Of a stretch of DNA of 6,174 bases, positions 1-6,174 are shown one piece after another. The notes beneath the pieces were generated by a model, which saw only the letters and a program-made list of their open reading frames with translations, searched no databases and was not told the origin of the DNA. Within the stretch, counting starts at the first letter, position 1, and each line of letters opens with the position of its first letter. Made by a program: the position numbers and the translations under genes. This DNA is from Candidatus Aminicenantota bacterium (GTDB taxonomy: Bacteria > Acidobacteriota > Aminicenantia > JAMOAD01): contig JALXDT010000143.1 in NCBI GenBank assembly GCA_027070475.1, positions 1-6,174 on the forward strand. The letters are read 5' to 3'.

Positions 1-985
1 GGAAAACCTTAAAATTCTGAATCGATGTACTTAACTCTCTACCCTGAGTTACCATGTTCCTTGCTTCCATTATTGCATCTTCAACAATAGCATTCCCCGA
101 TGTTTTAGCTGTTATCTCAAGAGCAAGCAAAAGGTCTATTCCACTGGATATCATTGTAGCAAGAGTTCGTGAAAATCTTGCAACTGAACCTTTTATCGCA
201 AGGTCTCCCATTACAGGTAATTTTAATTTTAAATTATCTATTACCCTTCTACCAGTATGAGTTCTATAATACGCTCTAAAAGCAAAAAAGGCACCAATCG
301 TTATTAATACAAGCCATCCAATATTATTTACAAGAAGATGTGAAGCAGAAACAAGAATTTGAGTAGGCAAAGGAAGTTCTGCTCCAAGGTCTTCAAACAG
401 AGCTGAAAAAGTAGGAACAACTTTATACAAAATTAACAATGAAATAGTAATAGCTATTACAAGAACAACTACAGGATAAGTTAATGCTGATTTTACTTTT
501 CCTCTGACACTTGCCTCTCTTTCAAGATACTTTGCAAGTCTTGAAAGAACCTCAGGTAAATTTCCAGATTTTTCTCCAGCACTTGCCATATTAATATAAA
601 GCTCTGAAAATGCTCTCGGATGCTTTCTTAAAGCTTCCTCAAGTGATACACCACTTTCGATATCCGATTTTACCGTGGAAACAGCCTCCTTAAACTTTTT
701 ATTCTTTATCTGGCTCGCTAATATTCCCAAGCCCTGAACTATCGGAATTCCTGCATTTATTATTGTAGCAAGCTGCCTTGTAAATATCGAAAGTTCATCT
801 ACCTTAACAATTTTCCCTTTGAAAAGATTCAAGCCAAAAGACATTCCACCTTTCTTTTTAATTTTCTGAATTACTATCTGATCTCTCGCTATCATTCTTC
901 TGGCATCTTCAATAGTTGCTGCACTCTTTGTTCCTCTGATTATTTGACCAAACTTATTTTTTCCTACATACTCAAAAACAGGCAT
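1..985 (-). CDS. pilC: Type IV pilus inner-membrane platform protein PilC (GspF family), 3' end cut by window edge
   Basis: The frame opens at an ATG (983-985) and stays open to the window edge, giving 328 residues; it has no stop in the window. PilC is the cytoplasmic-membrane platform that couples the PilB and PilT motors to pilin insertion and removal. It begins MPVFEYVGKN, typical of PilC. The first GspF domain lies at about residues 65-190, with FTRQLATIINAGIPI (68-82) and SAGEKSGNLPEVL (135-147). Predicted membrane segments lie at about 169-190 and 217-236. The second GspF repeat starts near 260 (PVMGDLAIKGSVARFSRTL, 257-275). The last codon read is Phe in NFKVF. The base left over at position 1 would start the next codon with C, which fits the family's usual FP.MV motif. 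About 70-80 residues and the last membrane segment should lie beyond the window. It is the third gene of pilBTC, 8 nt after pilT, with a strong ribosome-binding site. The domain order also fits GspF of type II secretion, but the adjacent pilT favours PilC. Confidence 0.95.
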   Translation of the reverse strand, partial: MPVFEYVGKNKFGQIIRGTKSAATIEDARRMIARDQIVIQKIKKKGGMSFGLNLFKGKIVKVDELSIFTRQLATIINAGIPIVQGLGILASQIKNKKFKEAVSTVKSDIESGVSLEEALRKHPRAFSELYINMASAGEKSGNLPEVLSRLAKYLEREASVRGKVKSALTYPVVVLVIAITISLLILYKVVPTFSALFEDLGAELPLPTQILVSASHLLVNNIGWLVLITIGAFFAFRAYYRTHTGRRVIDNLKLKLPVMGDLAIKGSVARFSRTLATMISSGIDLLLALEITAKTSGNAIVEDAIMEARNMVTQGRELSTSIQNFKVF

Positions 986-988
986 AAG

Positions 989-994
989 CCCTCC
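989..994 (-). promoter_or_regulatory. Ribosome-binding site of pilC, overlapping the pilT stop
   Basis: Reading on the minus strand, GGAGGG begins on the last base of the pilT TAG stop (994-996) and lies 3 nt before the pilC ATG (5 nt if the core is taken as GGAGG at 990-994 and the gap counted from there is 4). The overlap of stop and ribosome-binding site suggests that ribosomes finishing pilT can reinitiate directly on pilC. It also fixes the pilC start. Confidence 0.85.
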
Positions 995-2136
995 TAAAAA
1001 CCTCTATCAAAATTTGGAGCCATCTGAACACCTTCATATACTTTAAACAGATAAGGTGAAAGACTTGATGGCCCTCTATTAATTATCTCGCTTAGTTCAT
1101 CGGGATTATGGGATACACTCATTGCGAGCTCAAGAGTGATTAATCTCTTAAAATAAAGAACAGCTAAAGACTGATTAAATGTTTGCATTCCCGTCTTTTC
1201 CTGTGCTGTTTGCATAGAAGAGTATATTTGATGTATTTTATCTTCCCTTATTAAATTTCTAATTGCAGGAGTGGGAACCAATATTTCCGTAGCAACAACT
1301 CTTCCCCTTCCATCTGCTTTTGGTAAAAGTGATTGGGTGATAATTCCTTCTAAGATTAAAGAAAGCTGAGTTCTCACCTGAGATTGTTGATGAGCGGGAA
1401 AAATATCAATAATTCTATTAATTGTTTGAGAGGCTGAATTTGTATGTAAGGTGGCAAAGGTTAAATGCCCGGTTTCAGCAACCTGCAAAGCTGTTTCAAC
1501 AGTCTCCAGATCTCTCATTTCACCAATAAGGACTACATCGGGGTCTTCTCTTAAAGCTGCCCTTAAAGCTCTGGCAAATGATTTTGTATCAGAACCGACT
1601 TCTCTTTGATTCACTATTGCTTTTTTATGTGTATGGAGATACTCGATCGGATCTTCTATCGTTATTATATGAACGGGTCTTTCGCTGTTTATTTTATCAA
1701 TCATTGTGGCAAGCGTTGTTGATTTTCCTGAACCGGTAGGTCCTGTCACCAACACAAGACCTCTTGGTTTATCACATAAAGTTTTTACAACAGGCGGAAT
1801 TCCCAACTCCTCAAAACTTCTCTTTTCAAATGGGATCATTCTAAAAGCACCGCCAACTGCTCCCCTTTGATGAAAAACATTGGCTCTGAATCTTGCAAGA
1901 CCTTTTATTCCAAAGGAAAAATCCAATTCAAGGTCCTCTTCTAATTTATGCTTTTGAGAATCACTTAATATAGAATAAATTAATTGTTTTGTTTCAGGTG
2001 CTTTTAGGGGAGGGTGATTTAAAGGTTTTAATTTCCCATGTACTCTTATTTGAGGGGGAGAGTTCGTGGTAATATGAAGGTCAGTTGCTCCCTCATCTAT
2101 CATTATTTTTAATAATTGATGTAATGGTAGTGCCAT
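994..2136 (-). CDS. pilT: Type IV pilus retraction ATPase PilT
   Basis: This 380-residue protein is the hexameric cytoplasmic ATPase that disassembles the pilus and drives retraction (twitching motility, DNA uptake, surface sensing). The N-terminal PAS-like domain (about 1-110) opens with the PilT-type LLKIMIDEGATDLHIT (8-23). The C-terminal RecA-like domain carries Walker A GPTGSGKST (132-140), the Asp box ITIEDPIEY (158-166), Walker B VVLIGEMRD (201-209) with Glu206, and the His box TGHLTFATLHTN (222-233). The motif AIRNLIRE (291-298), characteristic of PilT and needed for retraction in studied homologues, is intact, so an active retraction motor is expected. The protein is slightly longer than the roughly 345-370 residues common in the family, because of a tail after NPDEL (344-348). 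It has no Cys pairs, unlike PilB. It starts 9 nt after the pilB stop, with GGAGG 5 nt before the ATG, and is followed 8 nt later by pilC. Confidence 0.97.
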   Translation of the reverse strand: MALPLHQLLKIMIDEGATDLHITTNSPPQIRVHGKLKPLNHPPLKAPETKQLIYSILSDSQKHKLEEDLELDFSFGIKGLARFRANVFHQRGAVGGAFRMIPFEKRSFEELGIPPVVKTLCDKPRGLVLVTGPTGSGKSTTLATMIDKINSERPVHIITIEDPIEYLHTHKKAIVNQREVGSDTKSFARALRAALREDPDVVLIGEMRDLETVETALQVAETGHLTFATLHTNSASQTINRIIDIFPAHQQSQVRTQLSLILEGIITQSLLPKADGRGRVVATEILVPTPAIRNLIREDKIHQIYSSMQTAQEKTGMQTFNQSLAVLYFKRLITLELAMSVSHNPDELSEIINRGPSSLSPYLFKVYEGVQMAPNFDRGF

Positions 2137-2141
2137 TTAAG

Positions 2142-2146
2142 CCTCC
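2142..2146 (-). promoter_or_regulatory. Ribosome-binding site of pilT, overlapping the pilB stop
   Basis: GGAGG on the minus strand begins on the final G of the pilB TAG stop (2146-2148) and lies 5 nt before the pilT ATG (2134-2136). The layout matches the pilT-pilC junction and suggests coupled translation from pilB to pilT. Confidence 0.85.
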
Positions 2147-3873
2147 TAAACCTTTACAGTTTCTCTTACAACCTCCTCAATAGAGGTTAGTCCTTTTTTA
2201 ACCTTCTCAAGTCCACTCATTCTCAATGTATACATACCCTCCTCAATCGCTTTCCTCCTTAATTCAGAAGTTGATGCCATTGAGATTATCATCTCCTTTA
2301 TCTCTTCGGAAATCTCCATCACCTCAAAGAGTCCTACTCTCCCCTTATAGCCCGTGTGATTACATGCAGAACACCCTTTTGCTTTATAAATTTTAAGATT
2401 TTTTACTTCATCAGGATTAAAACCCACATCTATTAAAGCTTTCGGAGGATAAGAAGCTTCCTCTTTACATTTATTGCATAATCTTCTAACTAATCTCTGG
2501 GCAACAACGAGCAAAAGAGAAGAGGCAACAAGATAGGGTTCTATTCCCATATTTATCAATCTTGTAATTGTAGAAGGGGCATCATTTGTATGTAAAGTAG
2601 ATAGAACAAGGTGACCTGTTAGAGCTGCTTTTATAGCAATATCCGCTGTTTCAAAATCTCTGATTTCTCCCACCAAAATAATATTGGGGTCTTGCCTCAA
2701 AAAGGACCTTAATGCTGAAGCAAAGTTTAAACCTGCATCCTCATTAACATTAACCTGATTAATCCCATATAGATTAAACTCAACAGGGTCCTCTACCGTC
2801 ATTATATTTGTATCCTCACTGTTAAGAGTTGAGATTGCAGAATAAAGAGTATTTGTTTTCCCTGACCCTGTAGGCCCGGTAACCAAAATAATTCCCCATG
2901 GTCTTCTTATCGCTCTTTTAAACTTTTCAAGCGATTCCTCTTCAAAACCTAATTGAGTAAGATCAAGCCTTAATTGTTCTTTATCCAGTATTCTCATAAC
3001 CACCTTTTCCCCATAAAGGGTGGGTAGTGTCGAAACTCTCATATCAATCTCTTTAACCTTACCATTAGCAAGTTTTATCTTAGTTTTGATTCTACCATCC
3101 TGAGGAACTCTTTTTTCATCTATTCTTAATTTTGAGATAACCTTAACCCTTGTTATTATACCATCTTTCATAGTGTAAGGAGGTTCCTGCTGTTCATAGA
3201 GAATTCCATCTATTCTATATCTTACTCTTAACTTTTTTTCATATGGTTCAATATGAATATCACTTGCTCCCTTTTCCACAGCGATTTTTATCAAATTGTT
3301 CACATATTGAACAATTGGTCCTTTTTCAGCTTCCTGCTCCATTTCAGCTATATTCATCTCCTCTTCTTCAGTTAAAAATTCAATACTTTCATCTGTTCCA
3401 AACTCTCCCTGAAATTCTTCAAATGTCTTTTTTATTTCAACTTCTGATGTTGTTCCATAATGTTTATCTATAGCTGCTCTAATTGCTGATTCGGGAGCTA
3501 TGACCGGCTGTACTTTTAGTCCTGTCATAAACTCTATCTCTGAAATCGTCATTAAATTCGTAGGCTCCACCATCGCAAGAGTTAAAGTATCACCTATTTT
3601 GCTTATTGGAATAATAAGTGCTTTTCTACAATGTTCCTCTGGAATAATATTCAAAACACTTTTGTCAATTTCAAATTTGGAAAGATTAATCGCAGGAACA
3701 CCTTGCTGTTTTGATAGGACTTCTGCTATATCCTCTTCAGAAACAAACCCCAGATTAATAAATATCGATCCCAGTCTACCTCCCCTCTCCTTTTGATACT
3801 CGAGAGCTTCTTTCAACTGGGACTCATTAATCAACCCTTCTCTTAATAATAATTCTCCTAATCTATAAGCCAT
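2146..3873 (-). CDS. pilB: Type IV pilus extension ATPase PilB with MshEN-type N-terminal domain
   Basis: This 575-residue protein is the hexameric ATPase that powers pilin polymerisation from the cytoplasmic face of PilC. The N-terminal MshEN/T2SSE_N domain covers about 1-140. It carries two 24-residue motifs starting RLG at residues 4 and 33 and ending in Gln at 27 and 56, separated by five residues. In MshE this arrangement binds c-di-GMP. An acidic linker (about 145-185) leads to the N2 domain with ASDIHIEPYEKKLRVRYRIDG (203-223 region). The ATPase core has Walker A GPTGSGKT (333-340), the Asp box MTVEDPVEF (358-366), Walker B NIILVGEIRD (397-406, Glu403) and the His box TGHLVLSTLHTN (419-430). 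Four cysteines (466, 469, 501, 504) form the CxxC...CxxC zinc site usual in PilB/GspE. The length is normal for PilB. The ATG is the only possible start: reading upstream in frame, no ATG, GTG or TTG occurs before a stop at 3916-3918, yet no Shine-Dalgarno precedes it. It is the first gene of pilBTC. GspE is the alternative, but the neighbouring pilT argues for PilB. Confidence 0.97.
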   Translation of the reverse strand: MAYRLGELLLREGLINESQLKEALEYQKERGGRLGSIFINLGFVSEEDIAEVLSKQQGVPAINLSKFEIDKSVLNIIPEEHCRKALIIPISKIGDTLTLAMVEPTNLMTISEIEFMTGLKVQPVIAPESAIRAAIDKHYGTTSEVEIKKTFEEFQGEFGTDESIEFLTEEEEMNIAEMEQEAEKGPIVQYVNNLIKIAVEKGASDIHIEPYEKKLRVRYRIDGILYEQQEPPYTMKDGIITRVKVISKLRIDEKRVPQDGRIKTKIKLANGKVKEIDMRVSTLPTLYGEKVVMRILDKEQLRLDLTQLGFEEESLEKFKRAIRRPWGIILVTGPTGSGKTNTLYSAISTLNSEDTNIMTVEDPVEFNLYGINQVNVNEDAGLNFASALRSFLRQDPNIILVGEIRDFETADIAIKAALTGHLVLSTLHTNDAPSTITRLINMGIEPYLVASSLLLVVAQRLVRRLCNKCKEEASYPPKALIDVGFNPDEVKNLKIYKAKGCSACNHTGYKGRVGLFEVMEISEEIKEMIISMASTSELRRKAIEEGMYTLRMSGLEKVKKGLTSIEEVVRETVKV

Positions 3874-3882
3874 TTCATTAAA

Positions 3883-3911
3883 ATTGTAAGCAAAATATAC
3901 ATATTTGTCAA
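3883..3911 (-). promoter_or_regulatory. Near-consensus sigma-70 type promoter for pilBTC
   Basis: On the minus strand the -35 box TTGACA (3906-3911) is a perfect consensus. It is followed by a 17-nt spacer (3889-3905) and the -10 box TACAAT (3883-3888), which matches 5 of 6. Only 9 nt separate the -10 box from the pilB ATG (3871-3873), so transcription would be expected to start about 2-3 nt before the ATG or at it. The sequence upstream of -35 is A/T-rich and could act as an UP element. The match is seen directly; its activity and start site are inferred. It is not the PilR/sigma-54 arrangement used for pilin genes in proteobacteria. Confidence 0.7.
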
Positions 3912-3954
3912 GACTTTATCTAAATAATACTTAAAAAACAATGAAAATCACTAT

Positions 3955-4000
3955 AAATATTAATTTTCAAAATTTCATATTTTAAAAGTAAATAATATTT
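3955..4000. repeat. Nested A/T-only inverted repeat (possible weak terminator or operator)
   Basis: The outer arms are AAATATTA (3955-3962) and TAATATTT (3993-4000). Inside them, TTTT (3964-3967) pairs with AAAA (3984-3987) and AAAAT (3969-3973) with ATTTT (3979-3983) around a 5-nt loop, with one unpaired C at 3968. All 17 pairs are A-T. The repeat begins 25 nt past the dipeptidase stop on the transcribed strand. It could be the 3' fold of that mRNA or a protein-binding palindrome upstream of the pilB promoter. In sequence this A/T-rich, chance is a real alternative. Confidence 0.35.
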
Positions 4001-4024
4001 TTAATCAGAAGAGTAAATTTTATA

Positions 4025-5647
4025 TTAATGTTCTTTCTTTTGTGGCTTCATAAGATACTTATCTCCACTCTCCTTCACAATCAACTCATACCAGGATTTA
4101 GGATAGCCGGGATGGGTAACTTTCCCCTTCTCATCTTTCATATTCCCATCAAGGTATTTAACAAGAAGCTCAATGAGAAGTTTTCTCCACCTTTTAACTA
4201 CTGTAGAAGCTTGTTTTTCAGAATATTTTGTTAAATAATCTTTAGCTAAAAGTGAAGATTTCTTATAAAGGGAAAGAGCCGCTTTGTCCACTTCAGGCAC
4301 TTCTGCCACAAATTTATCTTCAAAATATCTCTGCTGTTTTTGAATATCTTTGATCATATCTGAATATCTTGAATAGGCGAAATTTGCCACAAAATTAAAA
4401 ACCCAGAAAGCTGAATCCCAGCTAAAATGATAAAAGTCTCCGGTTCTAACCGCATAATTATAGGGAGCTTTTTCTATTCCAATATACATTGGCACATATA
4501 CTGTACTGTAAGTATCATCAACACTAAACCAAAAAATTCCACCAATAGGATTGGGCAAATATCCTCTTGCCTGCGCTATGAAGGAAAAGCCTGTCTGCTG
4601 AGTTGATGTTGCTCTCTCATTAAAATATTTTTTTCCATTTAATTTCCATACAAGAGGACGCCATCTATAAGGAAGCCTATATGGTCCTGCCCCTACTCCC
4701 TTGCTTAGATCAAATTCTGTTCCCTCAAAGTGGTCTCTCATAAGACTCATCAAATCCTGAACTGTTAACTTTTTATCAGGTTTAATCCAGAGAGGAAGTG
4801 GTTCAGCTTTGGGATTACCTCTAACATAATCAAGATATTTATCCATATTTTTTGAAGGAGCAATCCTTCTGAAAAAGCTCCATACTCTCGCTTCGCAAAA
4901 TCTTAATCCTCCAAAATCAGGAGGGGCATAGGCATCAACAAAACTAAAGTCCTTATCCTCTCCTTTGAAGTATCCCATTTTTCTAGCAAAAGAAATTACA
5001 TCTTTTGAATAGAGGCAATTCTTTGGATCATTTAAAGGGAATTTTCTTATTCTCGCTTGATTTGCATGGGCTGTGACATAACCATCGGGGACTCTTCTTG
5101 CTACCCATACGGCTCCCTTTTCTTTACCCTTACCGATCATATCCATTATCCAGACCTCTTTGGGATCTGCAATGGAGAAAGTTTCCCCTGAACTTACATA
5201 TCCGTATTCCTCCACAAGTTTTCCCATTATCTTTATTGCTTCCCTTGCTGTACGCGCTCTCTGAAGGGTAATATACATAAGACTACCATAATCAAGGACT
5301 CCTACTTTGCTGCGAAGTTCCTTCCTTCCTCCATAGGTTGTTTCTCCTATAGACACCTGAAATTCATTCATATTCCCTATAACTTTATATGTTCTTTTAG
5401 CCTGTTTTATTTTCCCCAAATATTTTCCGGTGTCCCATTCGTACACATCTAACATCTCACCTTCAGGATGAATCCCTGCAGGAGTGAAATAGAGTTCACC
5501 GTAAAGCGTATGGGAATCCGCAGCATAGGTAATCATTGTGGAACCATCCTTTGTGGCTCCTTTGCTTACAAGAAAGTTTGTACATGAAAAACCAAAAGAA
5601 AAGGAAAATAGTAACACAATAGTCAGGACTAAAATTTTTTTAATCAT
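4025..5647 (-). CDS. Secreted family C69 (PepD-like) dipeptidase
   Basis: This is a 540-residue member of peptidase family C69 (formerly U34), N-terminal-nucleophile cysteine hydrolases that mostly cleave dipeptides. Residues 1-21 form a signal peptide: Lys3-Lys4, a hydrophobic core ILVLTIVLLFSFSF, then GFS. Cys22 follows at once in CTNFLVSKGATKDGSTMIT (22-40), the family's N-terminal signature, where the Cys is the nucleophile. Further family-like stretches are GNMNEFQVSIGETTYGG (91-107), SIADPKEVWIMDM (158-170) and VTAHANQARI (191-200). The length and the YAADSHTLYGELY stretch (41-53) resemble the longer exported C69 proteins rather than the roughly 470-residue cytoplasmic PepD of lactobacilli. 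The protein should act in the periplasm or outside the cell in peptide scavenging. The ATG is set by GGAGG 5 nt upstream, and the gene overlaps the upstream holA-like gene by 8 nt, so the two are probably cotranscribed. No functional link to replication or to pili is evident. The exact substrate is unknown. Confidence 0.9.
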   Translation of the reverse strand: MIKKILVLTIVLLFSFSFGFSCTNFLVSKGATKDGSTMITYAADSHTLYGELYFTPAGIHPEGEMLDVYEWDTGKYLGKIKQAKRTYKVIGNMNEFQVSIGETTYGGRKELRSKVGVLDYGSLMYITLQRARTAREAIKIMGKLVEEYGYVSSGETFSIADPKEVWIMDMIGKGKEKGAVWVARRVPDGYVTAHANQARIRKFPLNDPKNCLYSKDVISFARKMGYFKGEDKDFSFVDAYAPPDFGGLRFCEARVWSFFRRIAPSKNMDKYLDYVRGNPKAEPLPLWIKPDKKLTVQDLMSLMRDHFEGTEFDLSKGVGAGPYRLPYRWRPLVWKLNGKKYFNERATSTQQTGFSFIAQARGYLPNPIGGIFWFSVDDTYSTVYVPMYIGIEKAPYNYAVRTGDFYHFSWDSAFWVFNFVANFAYSRYSDMIKDIQKQQRYFEDKFVAEVPEVDKAALSLYKKSSLLAKDYLTKYSEKQASTVVKRWRKLLIELLVKYLDGNMKDEKGKVTHPGYPKSWYELIVKESGDKYLMKPQKKEH

Positions 5648-6174
5648 CTAAACCTCCATTAATTTTAACTAAAAAATCAATAAAATCTTCCAGAAGATAC
5701 GATTTATCCTTTGAACTATATTTGAAATCTTTTTCAATAGAATAAAGTTTAGTCAATATTTCTCCCAATACCTTATAATATTTTTTTATTTGAAAGTCAA
5801 AAAATCGAAGCTTTGAAGAGTAAAGTCTCAAACTAACACCTATCTCCTGTTCTCTGAAACCTGCTTCCTTATATAAGAGAAACCAGTATAAAAGAGTAAA
5901 AAAATTTGTAATGCTGGTCCATATATAGATAGGATCATACTGATCCTTTAAAAGCTTTCTTAAAATATTCTTAGCTCCTTTTGTCCCTAAACTTTCAAGA
6001 AAATTATCAATCTTTTCATCTTTTTTTAAAGAAAAAACTTCCTCAATATCCTTTTCTTTCACAATTCCATCTTCACAGAATAGAGAAAGTTTTTTTATCT
6101 CGGATTCCAACAAGAAAAGTTCAGATGGTCCCGAATTTATGATTCTGGAAATAATTTTATTATCAGCTTTAAGG
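5640..6174 (-). CDS. holA: Probable DNA polymerase III delta subunit HolA, 5' end cut by window edge
   Basis: The frame is open from the window edge to a TAA at 5640-5642 and gives 177 C-terminal residues. HolA is the clamp-loader subunit that opens the beta sliding clamp; full-length proteins have about 330-350 residues, so about half is missing. The visible part fits HolA from the end of the AAA+ region onwards: SGPSELFLLESEIKKLSLF matches the usual G.(D/N)L..L..EL.KL pattern. It is followed by the I...D(I/V)..(V/L)F linker and then the all-helical C-terminal clamp-loader domain, with repeats of the type NFLESLGTKGAKNILRKLL and EQEIGVSLRLYSSKLRFF. A TTG at 6111-6113 could be mistaken for the start, but the family resemblance continues upstream of it without a break. 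The assignment rests on pattern resemblance in a poorly conserved family. The gene overlaps the next by 8 nt. Confidence 0.72.
   Translation of the reverse strand, partial: LKADNKIISRIINSGPSELFLLESEIKKLSLFCEDGIVKEKDIEEVFSLKKDEKIDNFLESLGTKGAKNILRKLLKDQYDPIYIWTSITNFFTLLYWFLLYKEAGFREQEIGVSLRLYSSKLRFFDFQIKKYYKVLGEILTKLYSIEKDFKYSSKDKSYLLEDFIDFLVKINGGLDD
5653..5657 (-). promoter_or_regulatory. Ribosome-binding site of the C69 dipeptidase, inside the end of holA
   Basis: GGAGG on the minus strand lies 5 nt before the dipeptidase ATG (5645-5647) and within the last codons of the upstream gene. The upstream TAA stop (5640-5642) lies just inside the dipeptidase coding region. This decides the dipeptidase start and suggests translational coupling. 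Confidence 0.85.

Larger units (their letters stand above)
3874..4024. other. Spacer between the dipeptidase gene and pilB
   Basis: These 151 nt separate the two transcription blocks and are far more A/T-rich than the flanking genes. They hold the pilB promoter at the pilB end and a nested A/T-only inverted repeat in the middle. A run of six T residues on the minus strand (3933-3938) is not adjacent to a stem. I see no G+C-rich hairpin with a T-run, so no canonical intrinsic terminator closes the dipeptidase gene, and read-through into pilB is possible. No coding potential or structured RNA was recognised. Confidence 0.6.

Noticed and set aside
54..260. Plus-strand open frame of 68 codons
   Set aside because: It lies wholly antisense to the well-supported pilC frame, has no ribosome-binding site and resembles no family.
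3243..3796. Two plus-strand open frames (3243-3473 and 3500-3796)
   Set aside because: Both are antisense to pilB, have unremarkable composition explained by the opposite-strand codons, and lack a ribosome-binding site.
1..3873. Reading the operon as type II secretion (gspE/gspF)
   Set aside because: The middle gene is a clear PilT with an intact AIRNLIRE motif, which type II secretion systems do not use.
3933..3938. T-run in the spacer as an intrinsic terminator
   Set aside because: It is about 16 nt past the end of the A/T-only stem and no G+C-rich hairpin is adjacent.
4028..4234. Plus-strand open frame of 68 codons starting in the dipeptidase 3' end
   Set aside because: It is antisense to the C-terminus of the dipeptidase, and no ribosome-binding site or known domain supports it.
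4335..4380. Repeated TGAATATCT-like words within the dipeptidase gene
   Set aside because: The two copies are imperfect, lie within coding sequence and reflect local codon use around YSRYSDMIKDI; no larger repeat structure is present.
6111..6113. TTG as the start of a 157-residue gene
   Set aside because: The frame continues open to the window edge and the HolA-like pattern SGPSELFLLESEIKKL spans this codon, so it is an internal Leu of a truncated gene.

Overview
The window reads as AT-rich bacterial chromosome (by eye roughly one third G+C), with every supportable gene on the minus strand. Proteins are rich in Lys and Glu, and Arg and Ile often use AGA and ATA codons, which leans towards a thermophilic or otherwise AT-rich, diderm lineage. 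The organism cannot be named from this sequence. A candidate-phylum or deep-branching bacterium is plausible, but that is inference.

In order of transcription (high to low coordinates) there are two blocks. Block one (6174 to 4025) holds the C-terminal half of a protein that looks like the DNA polymerase III delta subunit (holA, cut by the window edge). Its stop codon overlaps by 8 nt the start of a 540-residue family C69 (PepD-like) dipeptidase with a signal peptide. A 151-nt gene-free, very AT-rich spacer follows (3874-4024). It contains an all-A/T nested inverted repeat and, next to the following gene, a near-consensus sigma-70 type promoter.

Block two (3873 to 1) is a type IV pilus motor operon: pilB (extension ATPase), pilT (retraction ATPase) and pilC (inner-membrane platform, cut at the left window edge after 328 codons). 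The three genes are separated by only 8-9 nt. At each internal junction the GGAGG ribosome-binding site begins on the last base of the upstream TAG stop. PilB powers pilus assembly through the PilC platform and PilT powers retraction, so the operon encodes the complete cytoplasmic motor of a retractable pilus. No pilin, prepilin peptidase or secretin gene is visible here.

The most notable points are: (1) the pilB promoter lies so close to the ATG that the mRNA should be leaderless or nearly so, in contrast to the strong Shine-Dalgarno sites elsewhere; (2) the PilB N-terminus carries a tandem RLG...Q motif matching the c-di-GMP-binding MshEN motif; (3) the dipeptidase's predicted catalytic Cys is the first residue after its signal peptide, so export would itself unmask the nucleophile. 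No RNA genes, CRISPR arrays, insertion sequences or prophage genes were seen.
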